From Chloroflexota bacterium (GTDB taxonomy: Bacteria; Chloroflexota; Anaerolineae; UBA7937; B3-Chlor), in the NCBI GenBank assembly GCA_030613785.1, contig JAUWLF010000014.1, positions 1 to 59,771 on the forward strand: a stretch of 59,771 nucleotides of DNA, in the 5' to 3' direction. Both the position numbers and the translations under genes were made by a program. This document shows positions 1 to 9,830 of the stretch, piece by piece. Every line of letters begins with the position of its first letter. Positions within the stretch are counted from its first letter, which is position 1. Below the pieces are notes generated by a model. It did not search any database. It was not told where the DNA came from and saw nothing but the letters and a program-made list of their open reading frames with translations.

Positions 1-756
1 GAGATCTACACTATGCACGCCAACGGGGACTACTCCCACAACGTGAGCGGTCACCCATCAGGTGATGGTTTCCCAAGCTGGTCGCCCGACGGCCAGCACA
101 TCGCCTTCACCACCAACCGGGATGGCAACTGGGAGATCTACGTCATGAACGCAGACGGCTCCCATCAGACCAGACTGACCACAAGTCCAGCGGTTGACGG
201 ACATCCTGCGTGGTCACCGGACGGAGAGAAGATCGCATTCGTCTCACAGCGCGATGGAAACGACGACATCTATGTGATGAACTCCAGTGGTGGCGACCAG
301 ACTCGCCTCACCATACACCCAGCGGAGGACACCAGCCCCGCTTGGTCGCCCGATGGAAGACACATCGCATTTGAGTCCGAGCGTGACGGCAACGTCGAGC
401 TGTACATCATGAACGCCGATGGGCGCGACCAATACAACCTCTCCCAGAGCGAAGCCAGCGATGGAGACTTCGCCTGGTCCCCCGATGGGCAAAGCATCGC
501 TTTCTCTTCAGAGCGTGACGGCAACGCCGAGATCTACCTAGTTCGCCTAGGCGACGCCAGCCTTGCCAACCTGACCAACGATCCGGGCGACGATGTTTTC
601 CCCTCCTGGTCACCCGACGGCAAGAAGATAGTGTTCACATCGGCGCGAAACGAGAGCGCTGATATCTACGCATTGGCTCCCGACGGCAGCGACCTTCAGC
701 GGCTGACTGACGATCCCTGGGACCAGTGGGCATCCCTGTGGGTCCCTCAGCCTTGA
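1..756 (+). CDS. TolB-like PD40 beta-propeller protein, 5' partial
   Basis: The reading frame is open at the left window edge: the codons before the first ATG at 13 already read EIYT in register with the repeat, so the gene starts outside the window. At least five tandem repeats of about 45 residues follow the pattern WSPDGxxIAFxSxRDGNxEIYxMNADG, the PD40/TolB propeller blade signature. The family includes TolB and many secreted or membrane-attached Chloroflexota proteins, often with an N-terminal kinase or signal region that cannot be seen here. The stop codon overlaps the end of the convergent glycosyltransferase gene by 10 bases. The partner or ligand is unknown. Confidence 0.85.
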   Translation, partial: EIYTMHANGDYSHNVSGHPSGDGFPSWSPDGQHIAFTTNRDGNWEIYVMNADGSHQTRLTTSPAVDGHPAWSPDGEKIAFVSQRDGNDDIYVMNSSGGDQTRLTIHPAEDTSPAWSPDGRHIAFESERDGNVELYIMNADGRDQYNLSQSEASDGDFAWSPDGQSIAFSSERDGNAEIYLVRLGDASLANLTNDPGDDVFPSWSPDGKKIVFTSARNESADIYALAPDGSDLQRLTDDPWDQWASLWVPQP

Positions 757-1910
757 GGCAAGTCGAGCAGACGGTCATAGGTACTCAGTAGTTGCTGACC
801 TGCTCGTCCCCACGTGAATCTGCTTGCCTGCCGTAGGCCCCTTGAGACCAGATCCTCTCGCAGGACCGGATCGCTCAACACCCTTCTCATGGCCTCGGCC
901 AAAGCCTCGTGATCATCACTGGGTACCATAAGGCCTGCCTCTCCTACCACCTCTGGTAGCGATGAACTGTCGGACGCGATGACCGGTGTACCGCAGGCCA
1001 TCGCCTCCAGAGGAGGCAAACCAAAACCCTCGTACACGGAAGGGAAGACAAATAGGTCAGCGAGGTTATGAAGGGCTGGTAGATTCTCGTCGCCCACGTA
1101 CCCCAAGAAGATGACATCGCTTCCTAATGACAGTTCTTCCGCCCTGCGAAAGATGCCCTCGTACAGCCAACCTGTCCCTCCTGCTATCACCAGTCTGTGG
1201 GGTATCTCACCCAGCATTCTCAGTGTGGCGTAAGCGTCAAGCAGCCGGGCCAGGTTCTTGCGAGGCTCCAATGTCCCAACAAATAGGATGAAAGGGAAAG
1301 ATAGATCGTACAGTGTCCTGGTCCTCTCCAGTAACTGCTCATCCTCAAGTGGACGGAATCTCTCATCCACACCAGGGAACAGAACCTCCACCTTTTCGGG
1401 CGGAGCGCCCAGAAGCTCCACGACGTCAGCCTTGGTGTTCTGAGAATCGGCCAGAACCAAGTCCGCACGCTCCACCGCATTGGGCACTGCCCTCTCCAGA
1501 TATCGTCGTAGGCTCGGCTCGGCTCCCTCCGGATAGCGGAGAAAGGAGAGATCATGGATGGTCACCACCTTCTTCCCGCTGAGCAGAGGCGGCAAGACGT
1601 AGTCCGGAGAATGGAATAGCTGCACAGATCCGGTGAACAGATCCAAGGGCAACGGTAGTCGCACGCGGTGCCAGACCACAGCCCAGAACCTGTCGGAGAA
1701 AGGAACGCGTTTGATCTGGAAGTTGCTGGGGAGCCTGGATGCAAGATCCCCGACTGGCGCTACTAGACCTTGATCTCCGCCTCCCGTCATGATCAACACG
1801 TACTCGTGCCCGCTTTCCAGCTTTGCCAGGGCCTTGACCAAACCGCGCGTATAGCGGCCGATTCCGGCCTTCTGATGAACGGCCGAGGTGTAGTCTATCC
1901 CAATGCGCAA
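747..1910 (-). CDS. Glycosyltransferase family 4 (GT-B fold)
   Basis: This 387-residue protein has the layout of a GT4 retaining glycosyltransferase. The N-terminal Rossmann half carries a GIGRYTRGL glycine loop near residue 17. The C-terminal half contains [10 protein letters not shown] near residue 212, followed by the EX7E-type donor-sugar motif in [19 protein letters not shown] near residue 297. It transfers a nucleotide-activated sugar to an acceptor that cannot be named from sequence. It is the last gene of a reverse-strand cluster with GtrA-like, O-antigen-ligase-like and VanZ-like genes, suggesting cell-surface polysaccharide or glycolipid assembly at the membrane. The gap to the GtrA gene is 42 bases. 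Confidence 0.85.
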   Translation of the reverse strand: MRIGIDYTSAVHQKAGIGRYTRGLVKALAKLESGHEYVLIMTGGGDQGLVAPVGDLASRLPSNFQIKRVPFSDRFWAVVWHRVRLPLPLDLFTGSVQLFHSPDYVLPPLLSGKKVVTIHDLSFLRYPEGAEPSLRRYLERAVPNAVERADLVLADSQNTKADVVELLGAPPEKVEVLFPGVDERFRPLEDEQLLERTRTLYDLSFPFILFVGTLEPRKNLARLLDAYATLRMLGEIPHRLVIAGGTGWLYEGIFRRAEELSLGSDVIFLGYVGDENLPALHNLADLFVFPSVYEGFGLPPLEAMACGTPVIASDSSSLPEVVGEAGLMVPSDDHEALAEAMRRVLSDPVLREDLVSRGLRQASRFTWGRAGQQLLSTYDRLLDLPQG

Positions 1911-1952
1911 ATGTCTGCTCCACCGCGCAGCACCGAAACACGGACCCCGTGC

Positions 1953-2468
1953 TCACTCAATGCTTCCGTAAGTCCAGATGCGGTTGACGCCATAGTTCCA
2001 GAAGAGAACCACAAGGATCGCTATAGCCTTGGCGATATTATAGCCCAGGGTGCCCCAAACATGGAAAACCAGACTATCGAGGCCCAGGAAGATGATCTGA
2101 TTGAGGATGTATCCCCCGACGCTGACCAGGGCGAACTGGATCATCTGAGGGAGCAGTCCCTGCTCCCTCGATTCGGGGAAGGTCCACAGCCGGTTCCAAA
2201 CGAAATTGCTGAGCACGGCTGCGGAGAATGAGCAGGTGTTGGCCCAGAACTTGCTGAACCCGAAAACCAGTATCAGCAGGTTCAGCACGCCGAAGTCGAC
2301 TACAGCCCCGATGGCCCCGACAGTGGCGAACTTGCCGAAGCGCTCGATCTCCTTCCGGTTGGATGGCAACCGTGTGTAGAGGCTTCTCCATCGCGGGCTA
2401 GTGCGGACCAGCAGCACGAATTTGGACATAGCCGGACTTGCGAGAATAGGATCAAGAAGCTTTGACAA
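1953..2468 (-). CDS. GtrA-like membrane protein
   Basis: This 171-residue protein matches the GtrA family, with four predicted membrane helices and the signature FATVGAIGAVVDFGVLNLL near residue 47, followed by FVWNRLWTF. GtrA-type proteins are thought to help move polyprenyl-phosphate-linked sugars across the membrane for glycan modification. A TTG start at 2468 overlaps the end of the upstream ligase-like gene by 17 bases and has a weak GCGAGG ribosome site six bases away. An internal ATG at 2429 is an alternative. Context supports a role in surface glycan assembly. Confidence 0.8.
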   Translation of the reverse strand: MSKLLDPILASPAMSKFVLLVRTSPRWRSLYTRLPSNRKEIERFGKFATVGAIGAVVDFGVLNLLILVFGFSKFWANTCSFSAAVLSNFVWNRLWTFPESREQGLLPQMIQFALVSVGGYILNQIIFLGLDSLVFHVWGTLGYNIAKAIAILVVLFWNYGVNRIWTYGSIE

Positions 2469-4089
2469 GAGCAGCCTCGCCTCTTTCAGACAATGCGTAG
2501 ATCACCCCCAGCAATATCGCCAGGTGCATATTCATCCCGTGAACATAGAGATTATCGAACAAGCTATGGACAGCGAAGACCCCCAGGACGCCTAGGATGC
2601 CCAGGGTGATGCCCTGCCACTCTTCCCTTGTTCGACTCACGGAGCGCCAGCCGTTCCACAACGAAGCCAGCAAGAACCACAGGTACGCAACCAGGCCCAG
2701 CAATCCCGTCTCGGCTGCAACGTTCAAGTAGTGATTGTGGGCATGTCCCATGGGATCCTCCCAGCCAGGTAAGTTGTATGCAGGATACACAGGCACGTAG
2801 TTGCCAATCCCAACTCCTAGCAGGGGATGATCTGACAACATGTCCAGAGCGGCCTGCCAATGCGCCCACCTCTCCACCACAGCGTAGTTCTCGTCGGTCA
2901 GATGCTCCGCTCGGACATCAGTAACGCTGAGGTAAGGCAGAAGATCGGAGAAGCGCTGGCTCAGAGCTGCAGGCAGGAACCGATCCCCACCCACCAATAT
3001 GAACATCCCGCCGAAAAGGACGACCAGAGCCACCAGCAGCCAGCCCCAGCGATGTTGCAGGCCAATAGACACAGCCCACCCGGCTCCGAGGCCGCACAGC
3101 CCGCCGAGCACGAGAGCCAGAACCCAGCCTCCGCTCGATGCTCCGAGCCACAGCGCGGCCAGTCCACCGCACGCAATGCCAGTTAGGGCACCACACGTCA
3201 GTCCATTGAAAACCCGATACCAGAAGCCAACCACCGCAATCAAGGCAATCGCCGCGAGGAAACCCAGCATCGCCCCCCGAGACCAACTCATCACCAAGGC
3301 GGAGCCCATCAGACCCAGGCTCAACCCCGCCAGACCCCAGGTGAACAGGGACCACATGTCCCGCCGGTGCCAGCGCGCCAGAAAGAGACCCAAGGCCAGT
3401 GGCAGGATCAGAGCCAAGTACCCTCCATACGGATTGGGCTGCTCAAAGGTCCCGTAAGCCCGGATGAACCGATCGAAGAGAAGGAACCCCTGAGGGCCAT
3501 AGCCACCGAAGAACTGGTAGAAGCCCAGCAAGGCCTCCATACTCCCCGCCACAAGGATGAGGATAACGATGATCTTCACGTCTCGCTCATCCACGACATT
3601 CACGACAAACAGGTAGATGGCCAGCAACTCCAGCCACACCAGGAGGCCCTTCAGGCCCCATTGCAGGGACAAGGCGGCGAGCAAGGAGAAAGAGATCACG
3701 GCCAAGAAGACGACCATCGGAACCAGAAGGGGTGGATGGAGGGTCCTGATCTCCCTCTTGGCGATCATGTTTGCCCCCCAGGCCAAGATGGTCACCGCCG
3801 CGAGCGCCTCGGCGCCTCCCACGCTTATGACGCCAACACTGATCTCCTTGAGGGACCCAAGGGGGATAGCGAAGATGAGGAGATACAGGCCTATCACCGG
3901 GCGAACGAAGATGAGAATCAGGGCGCCGGTCCCAAGGATCAAAGCCGCCGCCCAAGTCAGCGGCAGGTAGGCTACCGTCAACCCAGTCAGCAAGATCAGA
4001 GCTACGAGTATGACTCGTCGCGCCCAAGCGGGATCTGCGAGCACCCAAGCCCGGCTGCCCGGCCCATGGATGAAAACGCCGCCATTCAC
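2452..4089 (-). CDS. O-antigen ligase/polymerase-like membrane protein (Wzy_C)
   Basis: This 545-residue protein is strongly hydrophobic, with roughly eleven or twelve membrane segments and one larger extracytoplasmic loop around residues 380-440. That loop and the following helix contain LGVGIGNYVPVYP and HAHNHYLNVAAETGLLGL, the conserved GxGxGxF/HAHN region of the O-antigen ligase superfamily (WaaL, Wzy, and pilin or teichoic-acid ligases). These enzymes transfer polyprenyl-linked glycans to an acceptor at the outer face of the membrane. Neighbouring GT4, GtrA and VanZ genes fit an envelope polysaccharide locus. Sequence alone does not distinguish ligase from polymerase. Confidence 0.8.
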   Translation of the reverse strand: MNGGVFIHGPGSRAWVLADPAWARRVILVALILLTGLTVAYLPLTWAAALILGTGALILIFVRPVIGLYLLIFAIPLGSLKEISVGVISVGGAEALAAVTILAWGANMIAKREIRTLHPPLLVPMVVFLAVISFSLLAALSLQWGLKGLLVWLELLAIYLFVVNVVDERDVKIIVILILVAGSMEALLGFYQFFGGYGPQGFLLFDRFIRAYGTFEQPNPYGGYLALILPLALGLFLARWHRRDMWSLFTWGLAGLSLGLMGSALVMSWSRGAMLGFLAAIALIAVVGFWYRVFNGLTCGALTGIACGGLAALWLGASSGGWVLALVLGGLCGLGAGWAVSIGLQHRWGWLLVALVVLFGGMFILVGGDRFLPAALSQRFSDLLPYLSVTDVRAEHLTDENYAVVERWAHWQAALDMLSDHPLLGVGIGNYVPVYPAYNLPGWEDPMGHAHNHYLNVAAETGLLGLVAYLWFLLASLWNGWRSVSRTREEWQGITLGILGVLGVFAVHSLFDNLYVHGMNMHLAILLGVIYALSERGEAALVKAS

Positions 4090-4120
4090 GAGATCATGAT
4101 AAGCGGTAACTCCGCTCTTG

Positions 4121-4567
4121 TCAACGCAACTGCCCGGCTGCTCGCCAGCCTGCGAATCCAGATATCACAAGTAGAGCGACAATGGCTCCCAGGATGTCAA
4201 GGCCCACATCGAGCGCCTGTCCACTCCGGCCCGGGACGAACAGTTGATGCACTTCGTCGGAGATAGCATAGGCTCCGCTGAGCCCAAGAGCGTAGACCAA
4301 GACGCGGTCCGATAGCCGACCGCCGCGTTTTCGGCATGCCCACCAAACAAGCCCCGCCAGAATGGCATACTCCGCCATGTGACCTGCCTTCTTGAGGATG
4401 ATGTCCGCCCAACCCTCGGGGTGATGGGGCAGGTCTGGTTGACCAGATAACCAGAAGATGATGCCCATCCAAATGAGCACTAGTAGCCAGCGGCCTAGCC
4501 TGTTCCGCAGCTCGGTCATCCACACACCGTGTACGCTCTTTCGGCCAGCCGAACTGCTCTGCGACAC
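4121..4567 (-). CDS. VanZ-like family membrane protein
   Basis: This protein of up to 148 residues has four predicted helices and the VanZ family motifs KKAGHMAEYAILAGL and DEVHQLFVPGRSGQALDVGLD. VanZ itself gives low-level teicoplanin resistance, but most homologues have no assigned function. The longest frame begins with GTG at 4567. The ATG at 4519, at MTELRNRLGRW, is an equally good start because the membrane region begins just after it. It lies 31 bases upstream of the ligase-like gene and is probably co-transcribed with it. Confidence 0.8.
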   Translation of the reverse strand: MSQSSSAGRKSVHGVWMTELRNRLGRWLLVLIWMGIIFWLSGQPDLPHHPEGWADIILKKAGHMAEYAILAGLVWWACRKRGGRLSDRVLVYALGLSGAYAISDEVHQLFVPGRSGQALDVGLDILGAIVALLVISGFAGWRAAGQLR

Positions 4568-4724
4568 AGGCCCTCAAGCCTGTCCGCACTCGTGACGCTC
4601 ACTCCGTGCTCCAGTCGAGAGCGCGTAGAGCCATCCACAACCTATGCGTAGAATTGTCGCGGATGCTCACAGGACAACCTACGGGCGCGTGCCTTTTCGC
4701 CCTCCGTCGTCGCCAGCCCACTGA

Positions 4725-6230
4725 CTAGAGGTCGTAGATCTCTCCGAACTTGCCCCGCAGGTAGCGCAAGTACGGCTGAGCCGTCAGGCCCGTCCCGGTG
4801 ATATCCTTGAGTAGCTCCATCGGTTCGAACTTGGCTCCGTGCCTGTGTATGTGCTCGCGCAGCCAACTCAGAAGCTCGCCGAATTCTCCGCGTTCGATCT
4901 GTCTCTCAATATCTGCGATGTCTTCTTCGATCTTTGCCCATAGCTGAGCGGCGATCAGGTTGCCCAAGGCATAAGTGGGAAAGTAGCCAATCATGCCTCC
5001 GGACCAGTGCACATCTTGCAGGACACCCTGCGCGTCGTCAGAAGGTACTATCCCCAGGAATTCCTCAGACTTGGTGTTCCAAGCCTCCGGCAAGTCCCCC
5101 ACGGCCAAGGTGTCTTGCATCAGTGCTATTTCCAGTTCAAAACGCAGCATGACGTGCAAATTGTAGGTGGCCTCATCGGCCTCGACGCGAATCAGGGAAC
5201 ACTCGACCTTGTTGATCGCCCGGTAGAAAGTCTCCAGGTCAGTGTCCCCCAGTTGACCAGGGAAGGTCTCCTGCAGTCGAGGGTAGAAAGCCACCCAGAA
5301 AGCGCGACTCCGTCCGACAAGGTTCTCCCACAACCGCGACTGCGACTCGTGGACACCCAATGAGGCTCCCTCTGCCAGGGGTGTACGGTCGAAAGCCGGG
5401 TCTATCCCCTGCTCGTACATGGCATGCCCCGTCTCGTGCATGGTCCCGAAGAGAGCGGTGTTCAGAAAGTTGGGATCAAAGCGGGTGGTGATGCGTACGT
5501 CACCGGTGCCGAAGCCCACAGTGAAAGGGTGTACCGACTTGTCCTGTCGGCCACGCTGGAAGTCGTAGCCGATAGCCTTCGCCACTTCCATCCCAAAACC
5601 CCACTGCTTCTGCTCGTCGAAACGCCGATGCACGACCGAGTCGTCCACCGGAGTGCCTCGCTCGGCGATGGCCTGCACGAGCTCAATCTGCTCCGTGCGC
5701 AGCTCGTCAAAGACCGCCTTCACCTCAGTCGTCTTCATCCCAGGCTCGAAATCGTCCAGCAAGGGGTCGTAAACGTGATCGTACGGGGCGAAGAAATCGA
5801 CGTACTGACGCCTCAGTTGCACGATCTTCTCCAGGTGCGGCTGGAATTGCGGAAAATCCGCTTCCGCTCGTGCCTTCTCCCACACCTGGTGGGCCAAGGC
5901 GGTGATGCGTGTGAACTCACCTACCCATTCCGGAGGGACTTTGCGTGCCTTGTCGAAATCCCGCCGAGCCTTCCGTATCAAGCGCGCATCGTCAGAGTCT
6001 GGGTCCAGGTCCGCCACCTTTGACTCTGCCTCTTCCAACAAGGCATCCATCTCGTCGCTGACGAACCGCTCGTGAGCCAGCTGGCTGAGGGTAGCAAGCT
6101 GCATCGCCCGACCTCCTGCCCCACCAGGCGGCATGTAGGTCTGTTGATCCCAGTGCAGCACGCCAGCGGCTGCATGCAAATCAGCCACCACTCCAAGCGA
6201 TTCGCGCAATTCATCCACCTTCTCTCCCAT
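4725..6230 (-). CDS. M32 family metallocarboxypeptidase (carboxypeptidase Taq type)
   Basis: This 501-residue protein is full length for the family. It contains all the M32 landmarks: HPF at about residue 235, DVRITTR at 244-250, the zinc site HETGH at 265-269 and the HES third-ligand motif near 294. The fold is an all-helical cytoplasmic metallopeptidase that removes C-terminal residues from peptides. The ATG start at 6230 is supported by a GGGAGGA ribosome site seven to eight bases upstream. It sits alone between the glmS operon and the glycan cluster, so it is probably a general peptide-recycling enzyme. Confidence 0.95.
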   Translation of the reverse strand: MGEKVDELRESLGVVADLHAAAGVLHWDQQTYMPPGGAGGRAMQLATLSQLAHERFVSDEMDALLEEAESKVADLDPDSDDARLIRKARRDFDKARKVPPEWVGEFTRITALAHQVWEKARAEADFPQFQPHLEKIVQLRRQYVDFFAPYDHVYDPLLDDFEPGMKTTEVKAVFDELRTEQIELVQAIAERGTPVDDSVVHRRFDEQKQWGFGMEVAKAIGYDFQRGRQDKSVHPFTVGFGTGDVRITTRFDPNFLNTALFGTMHETGHAMYEQGIDPAFDRTPLAEGASLGVHESQSRLWENLVGRSRAFWVAFYPRLQETFPGQLGDTDLETFYRAINKVECSLIRVEADEATYNLHVMLRFELEIALMQDTLAVGDLPEAWNTKSEEFLGIVPSDDAQGVLQDVHWSGGMIGYFPTYALGNLIAAQLWAKIEEDIADIERQIERGEFGELLSWLREHIHRHGAKFEPMELLKDITGTGLTAQPYLRYLRGKFGEIYDL

Positions 6231-6467
6231 TGGTCCTCCCTATCTCAAGACAACGCTATCTTCGTCCAGATGCCTCATGCTCTGGCCCAGTGTCTGTGTG
6301 CGTGACCACCACTGGCGTCAGGTCCCGTATGCCATCCAGCCGCACTAGACTACGGTGTTTTCCACATGACTGCCGGCCTCGTAGGCAACCTCCCGACACA
6401 ATCACAGTCGGGGATGGGGAAACGGTTAACTCACTTGCCGGGTGGCACTCGTGCCGCTCAAATATCT

Positions 6468-8317
6468 TCACTCTACAGTTACCGACTTGGCCAGGTTGCG
6501 AGGCTGATCCACGTCGCAACCTCTCTCCACCGCTATGTGGTAGGCGAGAAGCTGGAGAGGGATGATGGCCAGCACAGGCGTCAAGGCTTCCAGAGTGGAG
6601 GGAATGTAGAACACCTCTTCGGCAAGTGCCGGAATCTCCTCGTCGCCCTCGGTGGCCACGGCCAAGACCTCCGCCCGGCGAGCCCGCACCTCTTGGACGT
6701 TGCTCACAAGCTTCTCATAGGTGCCACCCTGAGGGGCGATGGCCAACACAGGGATGGCAGGGTCTAGCATGGCGATTGGGCCATGCTTGAGCTCTCCGGC
6801 AGGAAACCCCTCGGCATGGATGTAGCTGATCTCCTTCAGCTTGAGGGCTCCCTCCAGAGCGGTGGGATAGCTCAGGTTGCGTCCGATGAAGAAGAAGCTC
6901 TGCCGGTCGGCATACCGCCTGGCCACATCGCTAATAGACTTCTCGTCCTCCAAGATCGTTTGTACTCTGGAAGGCAGGCCCCTCTCAACTCCGTCACCAC
7001 GCTGCCGATCTCCGCCTCGCTCATGCGGCCCCGTATTCGGGCCAGATCCAGGGCAATGAGACACAGCAGGATCAGCTCAGCCGTGTATGTTTTCGTAGCC
7101 ACCACGCCAATCTCGGGGCCCGCCTGGAAATAGAACGTAGCGTCCACACTTCGAGTAACGGAACTTCCCACCACGTTGGTTAACGCCACGGTGAGAGCTC
7201 CCCTCTCCTGCGCGAGCCGAAAGCCCCCCAGAGTATCCGCCGTCTCCCCCGACTGAGTGATGAGCATGACCAAGGTCCTGTCATCCACAAGGGGGTCCCG
7301 ATAGCGAAACTCGGAGGCCACGGTCACCTCCACGGGAAGCCCCGCCCACTTCTCCATCAGGAGCTTGCCCACCAAACCAGCGTAGTAGGATGAGCCGCAA
7401 GCCACGATATTGACGCGATCGACCTGCCTCAAGCCCAGATCAGCCCACTCCGACAGACTCACACGCTGCCCGTCAAGGCGGCCCCGCAGCGTATTGGCTA
7501 TGGCCTGTGGCTGCTCATGCACCTCCTTGAGGTAGAAGTGAGGATACCCTTCCTTCTCCGCCGCCTCCACATCCCACGTGATACTGAGTGGCTCGCGCTT
7601 TATCTCCTCGCCATCCAGGGTGCGGATGGTGACACCTCCAGGCGTGAGCACGATTACTTCGCCATCGTCCACCACCATCGCCCGGCGGGTGTGGCGCATG
7701 ATAGCCGGAATGTCGGAGGCCAGGTAGTTCTCTCCCTGGCCCAATCCAGCGATCAGCGGGGAGAAGAGGCGGGCGCCGACCAGCAACTCGGGCTCCTCCC
7801 TGCAAAAGGCCACGATCGCGTAGGCTCCCCGCACCTTTCTCAAGGCGAGCCGCACTGCATCAGGAAGATAGGGCAGATCGCCTCCCTCTTGTATCAACCT
7901 ATCGTACTCCTCCTCAATGAGGTGGGCCAGCACCTCCGTGTCGGTCTGTGACACGAAATCGTGCCCCCTGGCCAACAACTCCTCACGCAGCGACGAGTGG
8001 TTCTCGATGATACCATTGTGAACCAGGACTATCCGTCCCTGGCAGTCGGCGTGGGGATGGGCATTCTCCTCATTTGGAAGGCCATGGGTAGCCCAGCGGG
8101 TGTGCCCCACACCCAGGAACCCCGTGGGACCACCATCTTCCAGGGACTCCAGGAGCTTCTTCAGCTTCCCTTCCGTCTTCTCGATCTCGATCTCTCCATC
8201 GAGGTTCAGAACGGCTATGCCGGCCGAGTCGTACCCCCGATACTCCAGGCGGTGCAAGCCATCCAGCAAGATGGGCGTGGCGAACCGGGGGCCCACATAC
8301 CCTACGATACCGCACAC
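6468..8317 (-). CDS. glmS: Glutamine-fructose-6-phosphate aminotransferase, frameshifted
   Basis: GlmS converts fructose-6-phosphate and glutamine to glucosamine-6-phosphate, the first step of amino-sugar and peptidoglycan precursor synthesis. The N-terminus MCGIVGYVG provides the Cys2 glutaminase nucleophile. Two SIS domains follow, with ACGSSYYAGL and TQSGETADTL in the first and LKEISYIHAEGFPAGELKHG in the second, ending KSVTVE. The frame breaks after VVTELRG: the C-terminal third (6468-about 6990) continues in another frame. The join lies at a run of four C on the plus strand (6979-6982). Adding one base restores a 616-residue protein, close to the usual length of about 610. All conserved motifs are intact on both sides, so a sequencing or assembly error, or a very recent mutation, is more likely than old decay. 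Its start is 21 bases after the GTPase-SIS gene. Confidence 0.9.
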
Positions 8318-8338
8318 TTCTCGTTCACCTCCTCGCGC

Positions 8339-9496
8339 TCACTTGATTCCCATCTTCTTGGTGGGTACCCGCTCGGGCAGCATGTAGTTCACCGATTGGT
8401 CAGCCGTCACGCCCCGCTCGTCGGCCAGGGTCAAGAGCAGTGCGTGGCCGATGGCCAGATGCGCCGCTTGGATCTTGCTTGACGAAGGCCCTTCCGGCTT
8501 GGCGTTGCTCTTGATCACATAGTCGGCTGCTTCACCGAGCGGAGTGTCGATATTCTCAGTGATGGCGACGGTGACCGCGCCTTTCTTCTGAGCCCGCTCC
8601 AAGGCATCATAGACGAAACCGGTACCACCGCTGGCCGAGACGCCGATCATCACGTCTCCTTCGTTGACGGCCGCGGTCATGTACCTGGACAGACCCATCT
8701 CCTCCTCGCCGGCGCCCTTGGAGAAGCTAACGGGCTGCATGTCTCCCAAGTTGTTGGTGAAGACCATGATCGGCACCCCTGTCTCCAGGCCCTGTCCCGC
8801 CATCTCCATTGCCACGAGGGCACTGGCCCCTGCTCCTGTGACCACGATCTTGTTCCCTGCCTCGATCCGCTCTCGCAGCACGTGAACCACTTCCTCGATG
8901 CTGGGCACTGCGACCTCCAAAGTGGCCAGGATAGCCTCGGCGTCCTGACGCAGGACACGCGCCACTTTCTCACCCATGCTCTCGCAGCCGGAGAGGTCTA
9001 CACTGACCATGAGAGGCTTGTTCACGTCAATGATCTGTCCCACCGTGTCGATCAACACATACCGGTCGTACTCGTACGCTGTGAACTCAAGGGTGGTTCC
9101 TGGCAGGTTGCCTGTCGCCAGGTCAAGACCTGTGAGGTTGCTGATCAGGCTGGTCTTGCCGCTGTTGAAAACGCCCAGTACAGCGATGCGATCGTGTGGA
9201 GCGAAGGTCTGAGCAAGCTGCGTCTTGATCTGATCCATGCCTTCGAGGGTGACCATAGAGGCCGGAATGAGATTCAATCCCAGCTCCTTCTCAACTCTCG
9301 AACGCCTGGCTCCATTTGCCAGGTCCACCTTGTTGGCCACGGCAAAAAAAGGAATCCCCACCTCCTCGATGCCTTCCAAGAACACCTTCATGGTGTTCAC
9401 CTGGGGATCCACCATGTTCACCATGAGGATTGCCCCCTGCGGGTTGAAGGCCTCAAAAGGGGTAGAGATCTTCTTCAGTACTCTCTTGGTATGCAA
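8339..9496 (-). CDS. Fusion of circularly permuted GTPase and SIS domain
   Basis: This 385-residue protein has an N-terminal G domain with its motifs in permuted order. NKVD (G4) is at 55-58, PAS (G5-like) at 78-80, then GVFNSGKTS (G1 P-loop) at 108-116, PGTT at 132-135 and DTVGQ (G3) at 150-154. This order is known from RsgA and RbgA-type GTPases. Residues about 200-360 form a SIS domain with VVTGAGASALVAMEMA near 218 and GVSASGGTGFVYDALE near 285, most like MurQ-type sugar-phosphate etherase/isomerase domains. I chose the TTG at 9496 because AGGAGGG lies six bases upstream; the frame stays open to 9631 but that part overlaps the ribozyme. It lies between the glmS ribozyme and glmS. The function is unknown; a GTP-regulated amino-sugar-phosphate enzyme or sensor is an inference. 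Confidence 0.85.
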   Translation of the reverse strand: MHTKRVLKKISTPFEAFNPQGAILMVNMVDPQVNTMKVFLEGIEEVGIPFFAVANKVDLANGARRSRVEKELGLNLIPASMVTLEGMDQIKTQLAQTFAPHDRIAVLGVFNSGKTSLISNLTGLDLATGNLPGTTLEFTAYEYDRYVLIDTVGQIIDVNKPLMVSVDLSGCESMGEKVARVLRQDAEAILATLEVAVPSIEEVVHVLRERIEAGNKIVVTGAGASALVAMEMAGQGLETGVPIMVFTNNLGDMQPVSFSKGAGEEEMGLSRYMTAAVNEGDVMIGVSASGGTGFVYDALERAQKKGAVTVAITENIDTPLGEAADYVIKSNAKPEGPSSSKIQAAHLAIGHALLLTLADERGVTADQSVNYMLPERVPTKKMGIK

Positions 9497-9603
9497 TTGT
9501 CTCCCTCCTGCGATGCAATAGCCAAGCCCCTCACTCAGGGAAGGCTGGCCTGTAGATTTCCGCTGCAGACGCGGTACGCGTATGCAACTGCTGTCTAGCT
9601 GCC

Positions 9604-9811
9604 ACCGGACTCCCTTTGTCCCCACGGTCACCCGCGGGTTTTGAAGAAGTCCTTCGTCTCAGGAGGGGAAGACCAGGAACGTAACCACCCCTGGGGGGCA
9701 TCCGCCGATCTCTCGATTTTCCCGTCCCGCTCACCTGTAGCAGAACGGTTGGCCCCGCCTCGCGTTGGGGACCCCCCACCTCGTCAACTGGAAACCTCCA
9801 GTTCAAGCGCT
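9604..9811 (-). ncRNA. glmS self-cleaving ribozyme (glucosamine-6-phosphate riboswitch)
   Basis: Read on the minus strand, the segment contains the glmS ribozyme blocks in order. AGCGC with the predicted cleavage point lies between the bases opposite 9811 and 9810. A P1-like hairpin AACUGG/CCAGUU follows, then GACGAGG. Next come AUCGAGAGAUCGGCGGAUG with CCCC (about 9678-9722), and finally the P3/P4-side blocks GGACUUC, AAAACCC and GGAGUCCGG (about 9605-9655). I recognise these from the known Thermoanaerobacter/Bacillus glmS ribozyme consensus. In known cases glucosamine-6-phosphate acts as the cofactor for cleavage and lowers expression. Here it precedes the GTPase-SIS gene by about 105 bases, with glmS second in the operon. 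A covariance-model score was not computed. Confidence 0.88.
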
Positions 9812-9830
9812 ATCTCCCCCTTTGTGTATG

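Noticed and set aside
3367-4266. Long open frame of 299 codons on the plus strand
   Set aside because: It is antisense to the O-antigen-ligase-like gene, is hydrophilic and low-complexity, and has no family signature; the minus-strand protein has clear motifs and membrane helices.
8882-9598. Open frame of 238 codons on the plus strand
   Set aside because: It is antisense to the GTPase-SIS gene and runs into the ribozyme region; no motif or ribosome site supports it.
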